Shown: positions 38,334 to 50,171, counted from the first letter of the stretch. The stretch: DNA of 64,000 bases from Tritrichomonas musculus (GCA_039105265.1 JAPFFF010000043.1:744001-808000); one strand, 5' to 3'. Numbers and translations are program-made. Notes: generated from the letters alone by a model not told the origin.

Positions 38334-38453
38334 CAATTATTTGACCTAATTTAATCGTGTTCAATTCAAATAATTGAGAGGATAAATGGTGACCCAAATG
38401 TTTACTTTTTTTTGACCCATTTTCTTAATTTTGGCCCACCCAGTGCCACCCTA

Positions 38454-38461
38454 ATATATAT
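38454..38461. repeat. 8-bp target-site duplication, right copy
   Basis: ATATATAT, matching 37158-37165. Confidence 0.8.
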
Positions 38462-40327
38462 TCTTTATTGATATAAAATAAAGTGATTATTATCTGAATA
38501 AATATAAAAATTTAGGAATTGTAAAACCCCCTACAAAACCGTTTACAATTTTTTATGAAGTAAATATATAAAGAATATCTTAAATTTATTCCTATTTATT
38601 TATATAACTTTTGTTAATTTAAATTATTAACATGCTATATTTATATATATTTGAATATTATTTTAATTTGCTTAAAAATATTTCAATGATATTCACTATT
38701 TATATATTGGTAAAAAAAAATTAATATTTTTCTGATAGAACGTCTTTAAACGCATTTGTAATACGATTGCGTTACATTTTTTGTTGAAAATTTATTCATA
38801 TATGATTTTTTATGATGATCATTTTTCTTAACTTCATATTTATCCTATTTATTCTGCTATTTCCCAGTTAAAAGACTTTATTTTACATCTTTAATGCTGT
38901 TTCACTTGATCTGATGCTCATACTTTTTTTCATCATTGAAATTTCTTTCATAATATAGTAATATATCTTCAATTTATTTTATATTTGTTTTATAAAAACT
39001 ATGTATGGAATATAATTTATAATATAAATTATTTTTTTAATTTCCTCAAAATTGGTGATGATAAAACTAATTTTTTTAATGTTTGTTAGTATTAAAAAAA
39101 ATCATCAAATTTCCGAAAGATTAAGAAATAAAAAATAATTATATCAATATTTATAATATATACAAAATAATATTAATAATTAATAATATAAAAAAAGATA
39201 ATAAGTTATATTAACTTAGATAAATACATATTTTTAATAAAACGGCTTTGCATAATTAACGTATTTATATTGAAAATTTGTGGGGTACTTGTAAAAAAAC
39301 GAGAATCTTTATATGAGATTTCACAAATATTTGTGATGCAATTTTTAGAAAAAAACGAGTTTTTTTTTTATTTATTTTCTATATAAAAATTAAGACAACT
39401 TTTTTTATTATTTTAAATTACATTCATTAACTTAAATGAAATATATTATGATATATACATATATGTATATTATATAATTCATTATATTGATGATTTCTTA
39501 AAATTTACCTAGATAAATATATATTTTTAAAAATACGTTTTTAATAAATTAACGTTTTTATATTGAAAATTTGTGGGATACTTGTGAAAAAACGAGAATC
39601 TTTATATGAGATTTCACAAATATTTGTGGGATACCTGTGAAAAAACGATTTTTTTTCATATAAGAAATATTCATTTATATCTTTAAAAATATATTAGAAA
39701 TATTTTCATTTATAATAGAATATGAAATATAATATAAAACTAATAACATAGCAATTATTTAAATTATTTTTTCAATTAATATATCATTAATCTAATTAAA
39801 ATTGGTTATTCTTTATGTTAATACTTATATATGAGTTAAAACTAAAATATATAAACATATAAAAAATCAAAATATTCGGATTAATTCCCTTTTATTTAAT
39901 CAAACCAAATTATGAAAATTATATTTTGATAATCAATCACAAACAACTAAAACTCATATATTACATATTATTTATGATCATATGTATAATATAAATATCA
40001 TATTTATTTTTTAAATTTTCATCATACAGAAAATATAGGGGGTTTTGGAATTGTGGATTTTTTTCAGTACTTCCAAAAAAGATAATCCACCTCTTATAAA
40101 AAGTTTAACTTTTTGAAAATATTTCAAAGAAGAATATCTTTTTTGATACCACTTTATCATCAAAAAATTATTTTACTTTGAAAATTACTTTAAAGTAATT
40201 TGTTTATTGAAAAAATATTATCTCACTGTAACTTTTTCAATACATATGATTGTAAAAACAATAAGGAAATTTACTAAAGTTAATTTAATTGAAATATTTT
40301 GTTTCAAAAAGTTTATTAATTTAACAA
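38462..40327. other. AT-rich upstream region of kinase/LRR gene (copy A)
   Basis: No gene. It contains an imperfect direct repeat of about 120 bp (39213-39336 and 39508-39628) centred on GAAAATTTGTGGG and CACAAATATTTGTG. The same repeats occur in copy B at about 58352-58475 and 58647-58767. GGTTTTGGAATTGTGG lies near 40044. Promoter position unclear; no TCATTTT box right before the ATG. Confidence 0.6.
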
Positions 40328-43231
40328 ATGAAAACATCTACCCATGCAGCACAGAGGTTTAAAAAGTATATTGTTGATATCAGCAATTTCAAGATACTTC
40401 AAAAGATTAATTCTGGTGGTTTTGGAGCAGTATATTCTGTTGAAAAAATCAAAACTGGAGAAAAATTTGCTGCTAAAGTTCTTAATGATCACAAAGATGA
40501 ATCAAAATACAAGCTAATGATAAATCGTGAAATTGGTATTATGATTCGATGCAACCACCCAACAATTATCAATTTAATCGGTTATTCATTCAAAGATTTC
40601 CATGATGAAAACAATATTACAATCATTATGGAACTTGCCCAAAAAGGTTCTCTAGCTGAACTACTCCAAAAATCGCAAAATGGTTTAGCAGATGATATTT
40701 ATGATAATACAATTCGACAAATCATTCTAATAGGAATTGCACGCGGAATGATGTATCTCCATGAACACAAAATAATACACCGCGACCTTAAACCAGGGAA
40801 TATCTTACTTGATGAAGATTTCCATCCGCATATTACCGATTTTGGACTTTCAAAACTTTCTGAAAGTTCATCTTCTATTTCTCAATCACAACAGTGTGGA
40901 ACTATTGCATATATGGCTCCCGAAGTCATCGAAGGTAACAAATACAGCGGAAAAGCAGACGTTTATTCATTCGGTATCCTTATGTATGAAGTTATAACGG
41001 ATTTAACGCCTTATCCTGAACTTAACAAAGGCAAAATCACTGTGTTCAAATTCACCAACATGATTATAAACAATGACCATCGTCCATCTTTCAAGTTTCC
41101 AATCAAAAAGTCGATCAAAAAATTGATTGAACGTTGCTGGTCAAAAAATCCAAGTGACCGACCAACTTTTGAGGATATATTCAAAAAGTTGGCATACAAT
41201 ATTGAAGATGAAGTTGACGATATTTACGATAGTCATTATGATGAAAATAAAGATGAGGATGATAATAAATATTACCTCGAAGATGTCGATGTTGATGATG
41301 TTGCTTCTTACATTGATGACATAGATTTCCAAGATGTAGAAACGATGGGAGAAAATAATGACGGTGAAAAAAAGAAACTGATAAATCATATTAAAAAGTT
41401 GGAGGATTCGATTGAAAATTTGAAAGAACAATTCAATCAATTGAAAATTGAAAACATAAATCAAAAAGCATTAATAGATGATGCTGTTGCAAATAATCAA
41501 ATTGATTTAATTAAGAAAGAGAATGAAGAGTTAAAGAAACAAATCTTAGATTTGAAAAAAGAAAATGAAAATCAAAAAAAGAAGATTGATAATGAAATTT
41601 TAGCACAATTAAATTTGATTAAATCAGAAAATGATGAAATTAAAAAAGAAAATAAACAAATGAAAGATAAAATTGCTCAGTTAGAGAAAAAAAGTGACAC
41701 CGAAAAAACATTAACTAAAAATCAAAGTAAAAAATCTGATTCAATTAAACCATCAACAGAAAAAGTTGACAAAATAAGCATCAAAGCAATTGCAAAAGAA
41801 TCTGATGAAGAACCAATTAAAAATATACCTAAAGAATCTAATAAAAAATCATCAGAAAAAGTTGATGGAATTAAGAAAGAACCTAAATCAACCAAATCTC
41901 CTCAAAAAGATATTAAAGCAAAGCCAAATAAAGCATCAACTAAAACAGTAAATATTAAAGCCGATGAAATAACCGTTAAATGTTTCAATAACCTTTCATT
42001 GCAATTACAAAAGAATGTCAGTTCTCAACTCAAATCATCATACAACAAATTTTTCAAGAAAATCGATGATCTTTTGGGATACGTACTTGATTTTTGTGAT
42101 CCAGGAGCTAATAATCAATTCAAAATAAACAGTTTTAGCGAAAATTCTCTTTTAGTGAGTATGAGCAATGAAGATAGAGCTTTTCTTTTATACCCTGCTG
42201 TTGAAAGTCTTAACAAGAAAAATGCATTTAATGCACCAAGTTTTAGCAATCTTTTATTCGCATTTGACCAAATAACGATTGAACTTAAATATCCTTCTGA
42301 AAACTTTGACACTTTTTATAGAAATGTTTCGACTCTTAAGAATGAAAATAAGGAAAAAAGTTTTGACTTTAGAATCTTTATATCAAACATAGAAACAACG
42401 GATGATAGGTTTAGAAACAGCACCGATATTAATTCAGTTATATTTGATTCATCTGTCAATTCGATTGAATCGAAATGTTTTGGTGACGTTTATTATGGCT
42501 CATTTTCTAATTGCTCTTTATTAGAGAACATAACTATTCCTTCTTCAATTCGCTCAATTGATCCATTTTCATTTGATAAATGCATTTCATTGAAGCAGAT
42601 TAGTATTCCTTTTTCAATTACAGTGATTCCTCAATATGCTTTTAGGGGATGCACATCTTTAGAAAAAGTTGAATTGCCTTATAATTATGTAATTGAAATT
42701 GGAATGGCGGCTTTTAACGGTTGCTCATCTTTGAAGTCAATAGAAATTCCTCTTAACGTAAAAGTTATAGAAAAAAATACATTTAACGGATGCACATCTT
42801 TGAATAAAATTACAATTCCTCCTGGATTGAATAAAATTGGTGCATATGCGTTTAACCGATGCACTTCTTTGATTCAAATTCAACTTCCTTCGAGTTTGTC
42901 TCAGATTGAAGCTGCAGCATTCAAAGATTGTAAAGCTTTGTCTGAATTCATGATCCCTGGAGCTGTTAATATAATTGAAAAATCAACTTTCTTTGGGTGT
43001 TCTTCTTTGGTAAAAATTTCAATCCCGAGATCTGTCGAATCTATCGGTTTTGGTGCTTTTACTGACTGTGTTTCATTGGAAGAAGTAACAATTCCATCTA
43101 ATGTGAATTTAATTGGTGATTTTTGCTTCAAAAATTGTGCCAAACTTTCAAAGATATCAATTGATGAAGATAAAACGAAAGTATCCAAAAATACTTTTTC
43201 AAATTGTAAATTATTACATTTGAAGCATTAA
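40328..43231 (+). CDS. TKL-like protein kinase with coiled coil and BspA-LRRs, 967 aa (copy A)
   Basis: Kinase domain residues about 18-275: glycine loop SGGFGAVY, AAKVL lysine, HRDLKPGN, DFG and APE motifs all intact, so an active kinase is expected. Residues about 290-345 are strongly acidic; 345-475 form a Lys/Glu coiled coil; 475-560 are Lys/Ser-rich and disordered. A globular block follows, and from about residue 700 eleven BspA-like LRRs (ITIPSSIxxIDxFSFxxC) run to the end. No signal peptide, so the LRRs should be inside the cell and may recruit substrate. The stop is TAAATAA. It differs from copy B in one residue (Asp319 here, Gly there). Confidence 0.93.
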   Translation: MKTSTHAAQRFKKYIVDISNFKILQKINSGGFGAVYSVEKIKTGEKFAAKVLNDHKDESKYKLMINREIGIMIRCNHPTIINLIGYSFKDFHDENNITIIMELAQKGSLAELLQKSQNGLADDIYDNTIRQIILIGIARGMMYLHEHKIIHRDLKPGNILLDEDFHPHITDFGLSKLSESSSSISQSQQCGTIAYMAPEVIEGNKYSGKADVYSFGILMYEVITDLTPYPELNKGKITVFKFTNMIINNDHRPSFKFPIKKSIKKLIERCWSKNPSDRPTFEDIFKKLAYNIEDEVDDIYDSHYDENKDEDDNKYYLEDVDVDDVASYIDDIDFQDVETMGENNDGEKKKLINHIKKLEDSIENLKEQFNQLKIENINQKALIDDAVANNQIDLIKKENEELKKQILDLKKENENQKKKIDNEILAQLNLIKSENDEIKKENKQMKDKIAQLEKKSDTEKTLTKNQSKKSDSIKPSTEKVDKISIKAIAKESDEEPIKNIPKESNKKSSEKVDGIKKEPKSTKSPQKDIKAKPNKASTKTVNIKADEITVKCFNNLSLQLQKNVSSQLKSSYNKFFKKIDDLLGYVLDFCDPGANNQFKINSFSENSLLVSMSNEDRAFLLYPAVESLNKKNAFNAPSFSNLLFAFDQITIELKYPSENFDTFYRNVSTLKNENKEKSFDFRIFISNIETTDDRFRNSTDINSVIFDSSVNSIESKCFGDVYYGSFSNCSLLENITIPSSIRSIDPFSFDKCISLKQISIPFSITVIPQYAFRGCTSLEKVELPYNYVIEIGMAAFNGCSSLKSIEIPLNVKVIEKNTFNGCTSLNKITIPPGLNKIGAYAFNRCTSLIQIQLPSSLSQIEAAAFKDCKALSEFMIPGAVNIIEKSTFFGCSSLVKISIPRSVESIGFGAFTDCVSLEEVTIPSNVNLIGDFCFKNCAKLSKISIDEDKTKVSKNTFSNCKLLHLKH

Positions 43232-43738
43232 ATAAGTGAACTTAAACCTTTATTTAAAAAAAAATATAATCGATATATAGTAAAGATAAAAGTGAGAAAA
43301 TCAAAATACTTATTGTATCTTTTCTTGTGGGAGTTTATATGAATTAAAATGTTATATTATGTATTTTCTCCAATATTTGAGTAAAATAAAAAAAGATTAT
43401 TGAAACATGCATGAGCCACACAAAGTTTATTTCTATCACTAACATGTGTAATTTAGGTTTTTATTCTTAATCAATCATTTTCATGATTTTCTTCAGTATT
43501 AAAAATTTGCCATTAAATTTTGAGTTTCACAAATTTTATTTGAAAAATAAAAAACTCAATTATTTTCATGAAAATTATTTGTTTTATATTTTAAAATTAA
43601 AATATAATATAAATAATATTTTTAATAATTATATTTAATATTTAATTCATTGCATAATTCCAATTGCTTATAAAATTTTATCAAAATTTTATTTTCACCA
43701 AAATGATTAAAATTTTGATAAAATTTTATTTGGTTCAT
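43232..43738. other. Intergenic DNA, end of duplicated block at 43706
   Basis: AT-rich. Holds CAAAATTTTATCAAAATTTT-type self-complementary repeats (43670-43725) at the duplication boundary, which may have aided rearrangement. Nothing else recognised. Confidence 0.5.
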
Positions 43739-45525
43739 ATGGAAATAGAAGCATATATTAACAAAAAGAAAGAAATTTATTTATCTCTTCTTTGTTTTAT
43801 TGAAGCAACAGATAACGTTGATATTCACTTTCAAAGTTTAATTGAAGTTTTAAATAAACAAAACGTTTTACAAGAAAAAAGAAAAACACAAGAATTATTA
43901 ATATTAATATCGAAAATAGTAACATATCACCATCTAACACCAGATTTAATTAGCAATTTTGAAATGATTTTGAAATATATTATCAATAATATAAAAGAAT
44001 CAATTTCTACTGAAGAAATTTTTCAAATATTTCGACCAAATAAACGATTTCTATTTCTACTTTTTGATAAACAAATTTTAACTCCAGATGAACGAACAAT
44101 AAAAATAATTCTCAAACATTCAAATTCACACTTTGTTTGCAATCGTCACTACTTTTTCAGAGCAATAAAACCGTTTCTCAGTAAAGAAGATGTTACAAAA
44201 ATTGAGAAAGAAATTCCTGAAAAATACGATAAAGATATTCAATCATTTGAAAATCAATGTTTTGAAGGCACCAATGAGTCTTACATTTGTTCATTGATTC
44301 GACAAGACTTAGTTGAAGAATTTATAAAATTTGTTAATCGAACCAATTTATCACTATTAAGTACTATCAAACCATCAATATATGAAACAGATATCTTTTT
44401 AATGGGCAAATATTTAACATTAATTGAATATGCAGCATTTTATGGTTCAATTCAAATTTTTCAATACTTGCTATTAAACCAAGTTAAATTGACTGAATCT
44501 TTGTGGACTTGTGCGATTCATTCAAACAATGCTGAAATGATTCATCTTCTTGAGACTAACTTAAAATTAAAAGAAAATGAATATGATGATATTTTGAAAG
44601 AATCAATCAAATGTCATCATAATGACATCTGTGATTACATCAAAGATAACTTGATGGAACCAACTGTTGAAAACAGATTGAAATGGAAATTTGACAATTG
44701 TATTTGTGAATCTTATAATTACTATTTTTATCCAAATGATATTTCATACATAATTGAAAAACCAAGAAATAGTAAAGGATTCAACATTTCTAATTTAATT
44801 CAAAAATTTACATCATTAACAATTCCTTCTCTGTGACATTGATCGGAAGATCTGCATTCATTGACTGCATATCTTTGATTGAAATAAAAATTCCATCAAC
44901 TGTAACTTTTATTGATAGTAATGCATTTGAAGATTGCACTTCGTTGAAACATGTTGTGTTTGAAGAAAATTCATCATTGGAAAAAATTGGAAATAGTGCT
45001 TTTTCTGGTTGTTCATCGTTGGAAGAAATTGCAATTCCAAATTCAGTGACTTCAATTGGATATTGTTCTTTTAATGAATGTTCTTTGTTGAGTAATATAC
45101 AAATGTCCTCTTCTATGCAAATTATTAGTTCTTCCACTTTTGCTTATTGTAAAGCATTGAAAAAAATCGTTATTCCATCTTCTGTTAACTTGATTAGATC
45201 TAATGCCTTCAATTCTTGTTCATCTTTGGAAAATGTGATTTTTGAAAATCCTTCTTCGTTGAATAAAATTGGATTCGCCGCCTTCAAAAAATGTTCCTCT
45301 TTGATTGAAATTACAATTCCATCATCTGTTCAAAAAATTGGATTTGATGCATTTAAAGAATGCACATCATTGAAAAAAGTTTCAATACTTTCACCAAAAG
45401 TTAAAATTGAATATGGAGTGTTCAGTGAATGCAATTCATTATCTGAGATTTCAATTCCATCTTCAATTAAAAATGATATTGGCTTACTTGGAATCTCAAA
45501 AGAAGTTAAAATAACTACACATTGA
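43739..45525 (+). pseudogene. DUF3447/ankyrin head fused to BspA-LRR tail, one frameshift
   Basis: 43739-44836 encodes a DUF3447-type protein (MEIEAYINKKKEIYL; LTLIEYAAFYGSIQIFQYLLLNQVKLTESLW), like the genes at 20.4 and 30 kb. An open frame exists from 43664, but ATG 43739 matches the paralogs' start. The end of this frame, KFTSLTIPSL, is already the beginning of a BspA LRR; the next frame continues SVTLIGRSAFIDC and about nine more LRRs to 45525. One missing base in the TTCTTCTG-like stretch near 44830 explains the change. So this is a chimeric ankyrin-LRR gene, now frameshifted or misread. The LRR part has no ATG of its own at its left end. Confidence 0.7.
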
Positions 45526-45568
45526 TTAAATACAGAAATAATATTTTTTTTCTTTTTATTAAATTTAA

Positions 45569-46714
45569 AGAAGAGATGAGGAAGCTAGATTGAAGAAGCA
45601 GCAAGAAGAAGAAGAAGAAGAAGCAAGAAGAAAGAAGAAGCAAGAAGAAGAAGCATTAGCAAGATTGAAGCAAGAAGACGATGCAAGAAGGAAGAATCCA
45701 TATGTTCCATATGTTCCAATTTCAAATAAAGTCTTTCCACCACCTCGCTCATATAATATAATACAAGTTCCCCCACCTCCTCCACCTCCTTCTAATCAAC
45801 AAATACCGCCGCCTCCAAGTGTTCTCGCTAGACCATCTGCATTTGCCGTGAATCAAAAACTCAGTACCAATCCAAAAGAAGAAACAAAGATAGAAGAAGA
45901 AGAAGAAGTTGATCATGAACAAGAACAAGAACCAGTTCACAGAGAACCATATAAGCCACCGAAAAGTGTTCATGATATGAAATCCAATAATGATTATAAG
46001 GAGGATAATGTTAGGCCATTTGACTTTCGAGATGAAATGGAACGAATAATAGAAGAAAATGAAAACTTGAAAGACCGATTAACGAAGTTGGAGGAGCGAA
46101 TGACTGCGGTAGAATATAACATTCAAGACATAAATCACAATGCTGAAGAACTCAGGAAATACATTGATGATAACGACGAATACGCACTCGAGCTGATGAA
46201 ATTAGAACTTGCTCCAAAAAAGGTGGCGAAGTACATTAACAATATTCGCGATCTGAAGAAGGACGTGTCAAATCTCAAAAATGCTCAACAAGCTGGTCCT
46301 CCAACAGATGATGCATTTGCTGAAAAGTTGGCAAGATCGAAATTGATGATGGTAAAAGTTGATTATCTTCGAAACATGTTGGAAGCTGTTGAATCATATG
46401 ACAAGAAAAAAGCACCAGAGCAGATAAGCGTTTTCAAGTCCTATGGATGGAAGTTGTCCAATTGCGTTTATCATCTTCGACCATACTTATCACAAGAAGA
46501 GAAAGAGAAGTTGGACAAAGCATGCAGCTTCGAGAGAAGTGGAAAGAAGCAATCACCGAAGCAAGTGCTGAAAGCCATGAGGCAATTTGGTGAATCAATG
46601 GAGAAGAACGAAATTCAACGGAACTCTGAATCGAAGTTGAAAGGAAATGAGTTCCAATATCATTTTCCATATCTCGATGATAATATCGTTGATAATGATG
46701 ATTACCCCCAATAA
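45569..46714 (+). CDS. Polinton-associated proline-rich coiled-coil protein (fossil part)
   Basis: Glu/Lys-rich beginning, then poly-proline stretches, an acidic region and coiled coil, and a helical C-terminal part. No enzyme motif. Assigned to the Polinton by neighbourhood; role unknown, possibly a structural protein. Confidence 0.5.
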   Translation, partial: RRDEEARLKKQQEEEEEEARRKKKQEEEALARLKQEDDARRKNPYVPYVPISNKVFPPPRSYNIIQVPPPPPPPSNQQIPPPPSVLARPSAFAVNQKLSTNPKEETKIEEEEEVDHEQEQEPVHREPYKPPKSVHDMKSNNDYKEDNVRPFDFRDEMERIIEENENLKDRLTKLEERMTAVEYNIQDINHNAEELRKYIDDNDEYALELMKLELAPKKVAKYINNIRDLKKDVSNLKNAQQAGPPTDDAFAEKLARSKLMMVKVDYLRNMLEAVESYDKKKAPEQISVFKSYGWKLSNCVYHLRPYLSQEEKEKLDKACSFERSGKKQSPKQVLKAMRQFGESMEKNEIQRNSESKLKGNEFQYHFPYLDDNIVDNDDYPQ

Positions 46715-46788
46715 GATAGGTCATAACTAAAAAAATAATTTTTTTAACTTTTTCTTTGTTTTTATTTTTATCGTTTCACTTTTATTTT

Positions 46789-47394
46789 ATGTTAAACATG
46801 AACAAGGACATTGAAGATAATTTTTTAGATGCTATTGGAGATGTCTATGCTGATACAAAATCACAGTTTCGTCGTGAATATAATCGACGTGCAAAACAAT
46901 ACCAAAAGAAAGACAAATTTAAAGAAGAAATGAGGAAGCTCATGATTCCTGCAGGACAAGGTATTGGTTTTGCTACAGACATCAATCAAGATGAAGATAA
47001 GAGGTACGCATTTACGGAAGCACTACGACAGATACATAAAAAGAAAAATGTTGGAAGACCTATTGTTAAAGCAATTGCACTTGATGGAACTTATAAGTAC
47101 TTCACACTCAGTGATAAGCACAACATCGAAAGTACATTAGGTCATATAACAGGAGAACTTGATTTAAGTGAAGACCAGTCAGACACTAATCCATATATCT
47201 CAAACATGCTCATTCCAGTTCGATATGAGGTACAATTTATTGACATGAACAAAACAAATGATGGTGTTCATTTTAGAACCAAGATGCAAGATATGGATAC
47301 TCATGAAATCTATGATGATGAAGTCGAAATTGATGAAGACTATCGAAATACACCAGAAGGTAGTTTTTTCCCATACATCAATCAGAGGAGATGA
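46789..47394 (+). CDS. Polinton-associated small protein, about 200 aa (fossil part)
   Basis: Basic, helical N-terminus followed by a probably beta-rich C-terminal half ending FFPYINQRR. No recognised family. The ATG at 46789 follows a TCACTTTT initiator-like box. Same strand and base usage as the polymerase. Confidence 0.5.
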   Translation: MLNMNKDIEDNFLDAIGDVYADTKSQFRREYNRRAKQYQKKDKFKEEMRKLMIPAGQGIGFATDINQDEDKRYAFTEALRQIHKKKNVGRPIVKAIALDGTYKYFTLSDKHNIESTLGHITGELDLSEDQSDTNPYISNMLIPVRYEVQFIDMNKTNDGVHFRTKMQDMDTHEIYDDEVEIDEDYRNTPEGSFFPYINQRR

Positions 47395-47967
47395 AAAACG
47401 AATTTGCTGAAGGGTTTGGATAAATACTTTGCCACAACATTTTATACTTATTTATGAATATAATTAAACACTTTTTATGAAGATTTAGTCCTTCAATTTT
47501 GAGAAAATAGGTTGGCAATATATGATGTGATTTCGAGACCGTTTGAAGATACTTGAATATTATTATAAAATTAATAATAATATTAATATAACTAGATGAA
47601 ATAATATTACAAAATAGTTTAATTTTAAAGATTCTTTGAAAAATTGCCAAAACAATTTTTTTGGTAATATAGTTGGTGGAAAAAACTGCGTTTTGAGGAC
47701 AAAACTATGTTTTCTCGATGAATATTCAATATTTTTTAATAAAAGTTATATATAATCACATTTCATATTAATACAAATCTATATACAGGTTTTTATCAAT
47801 TTTATTGAACTTAAGCTTTGATAATATTATAATAAAAATTATTTTATAACATCAACATTTTTTTAATATTTCCTAATTTTTAAATTATCACTTGGATATA
47901 CTATAAAATGGATAAAATATTTTTTAACAAATGTTGTTCAGTAAGGGAAAAAAATCGATTTTTAAAA

Positions 47968-47975
47968 GATTTTTT
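47968..47975. repeat. 8-bp target-site duplication, left copy
   Basis: GATTTTTT; second copy at 48687-48694. The mirror arm at about 50015-50035 shows the undivided site. Confidence 0.88.
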
Positions 47976-48686
47976 GGTAGACTCCAAAAAGGACAAAATC
48001 AGCAGGCCATTTATCTATTCAAAATATATCAATAGAATTTGTTAAAAAAACAATAAACGTATGACCATTTATTTATTGAAAATCATTTTTTTTTATATTA
48101 AAGCATTCATATATACAGCAAGCTCGAGGTAATACAGACTTTTATCGATGATGTGTTCTACATGATCATAATCTCAATTCACTGTACATTAATTAGAATA
48201 TCATATTAGCAAAAAAACTTATTTTTTATATCAGAATTTTTTTCATTTTTAGTGATTTGTAGCCAAAAGTATGTCTATTAAGCCCAGAAAATAGTCATGT
48301 AGCTATTATTTTTATTTGTCTTTGTTTCTGGCAGATATCAAATTGAAATGAAATGCTAATACACGCATGTATGACCTTGCTCGCAGTAATCAAATGAATT
48401 ATTTTCATATGAATTGTTCAATTTAACTCTATAGGAATACTTTTGGATAGTTTTCTTTTTTTCATTTATTATTCATAATTATATAAAAAATAGATTAAAA
48501 CTAATCCAAATATTATCATAATTCTATTTTAATAAACATTTATATATAATTATTTTATTTTTTTTATTTTCATTTTTGTAAAAAATTGATTTTGAATGTT
48601 TATTTGATGTAAAAGGTGCCGATTTTGGACTTTACAAAAAACGGTTATTGTAAAAGGTGCCGATTTTGTCCAAAAAAAAGTCTACC
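47976..48686. mobile_element. Nested element, 711 bp, tip GGTAGACT, 8-bp TSD
   Basis: Starts GGTAGACTCC-A(n)-GGACAAAATC and ends with the inverted counterpart GATTTTGTCC-A(n)-AGTCTACC. CCTTTTACAA-like sequence near the right end and the GGTAGACT tip are shared with the MITE at 24115-24258. No coding frame. It sits inside the left arm of the long-TIR transposon, so it is younger than that element. Confidence 0.85.
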
Positions 48687-48694
48687 GATTTTTT
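48687..48694. repeat. 8-bp target-site duplication, right copy
   Basis: GATTTTTT, matching 47968-47975. Confidence 0.88.
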
Positions 48695-50171
48695 AATATT
48701 CACTTCACCACCATAATTCTTTTTATATCACATTTCAGTTTTTATATAGGAAAATGGATTTTTAAAAACGCATTTTCATTTCATTAAAACATATTATTGT
48801 TTAATGATATCCTGCTATTACTTTATTGATAAAATAAAATTACTGAAATAGTCATTTGATATTAAGATAAATTGTTTTTAATATTTATTTTAATAACTTT
48901 TTTTTTCAACTTAAATTTCTCTATGATAGATTTATCAACCAAATTTACTACTAATATAATATATATCTACATATTATATATTATCAGATTTTAATAATAA
49001 ATCCTCTGTAAATTACTCCCTCATGTTGGAAATTAAATTGCAACTTTGGTTAAAAATATCATTGATTATACATAATGTGTATGGAATTTTCGTATAACAA
49101 TTATAAAATATATATAATATTAGTATCTATATGTTTTTACACAGCCAAATCTGGCAAATCATTTATAGGTCACTTGGTTGAAAAGATGAAGAATCAAAAT
49201 TAATCTACTTTATTTTTTTCTACCAAAGAATTAAATTGATCTAATTTTTTGTAGAAATTAATAATATTCAAATATAAATATGAATATGATATTATCATTC
49301 AATAATATATTATATTGGTCATTTTCGGGAAGATGATTAAAAATTTTTTTTGTGTGCTTTTCTCAAGGAACAAGTGTAATCGTATAAATTTATCTATATA
49401 TATTTATTATTGACATGTAATGTTATCCTAAATATTAAAGTTATTAAATATTTCTTTTTAAAAATTCTTACAAAACTTTGTTTTAATTTATATTCAAAAA
49501 ACACTAATATTTTTAGACATAATCAATATTTGATTATAATATTTATAATATACATGTTACATTTGATATTATAAATATTTTCACTTCAAAAAATGCAATT
49601 TACTATTTTTTTCCTATGAAAAATTAGTTTTTTCAAATTTTTTTGAAAGTATTTTTTAGCATGAATAACTTGATGGTTATTAAAGATATAATAATTTTAA
49701 CATTCTATTTATTATTTTAATAGAATAATATATAATATCTATTTTTTTAATAATGATAATCATTTAGATATATCGAGGAAAATGCTTTTTTGTTTCACTT
49801 AGCATTTGAAAAGAAAAAAAAATTCAATTTCAACTAAAATTCTAAAAAAAAAATAACTTTTCAGTAATTTTATTTTATCAATAAAGTAATTGCAGGATAT
49901 TATTAAACAATAATATGTTTTAATGAAATGAAAATGCGTTTTTAAAAATCCATTTTCCTATATAAAAACTGAAATGTGATATAAAAAGAATTATGGTGGT
50001 GAAGTGAATATTAAAAAATCTTTTAAAAATCGATTTTTTTCCCTTACTGAACAACATTTGTTAAAAAATATTTTATCCATTTTATAGTATATCCAAGTGA
50101 TAATTTAAAAATTAGGAAATATTAAAAAAATGTTGATGTTATAAAATAATTTTTATTATAATATTATCAAA

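Larger units (their letters stand above)
37166..38453. mobile_element. hAT-like non-autonomous element, 1288 bp, TIR TAGGGTGG
   Basis: Ends are TAGGGTGG...CCACCCTA with 8-bp ATATATAT direct repeats at 37158-37165 and 38454-38461. The TAGGG start fits the hAT YARNG rule and the 8-bp TSD fits hAT. The duplicated copy B lacks it and shows an uninterrupted site, which fixes both ends. The interior has no gene but holds many (T)GGCCCA/TGGGCC motifs (left and right subterminal regions and a cluster at 37579-37700), a 28-bp perfect hairpin at 37825-37883 and an A-run of about 42 (38291-38332). Confidence 0.9.
37009..43706. repeat. Segmental duplication, copy A (partner 57444-62862)
   Basis: About 5.4 kb of sequence, less the element at 37166-38453, matches the copy at 57444-62862 in the same orientation with only scattered single-base differences and an 18-bp length difference near the 3' end. 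The start is TAAAAAGATTC in both; the end is CACCAAAATGA in both, after which flanks differ. Includes the complete kinase/LRR gene and its 1.9 kb upstream region. Near-identity in noncoding DNA says the duplication is recent, or that the two copies undergo gene conversion, or that assembly placed one sequence twice. Confidence 0.95.

Noticed and set aside
47378-47650. Minus-strand 90-codon frame
   Set aside because: AT-rich, overlaps the end of a better supported plus-strand frame, no recognised pattern or initiator box.
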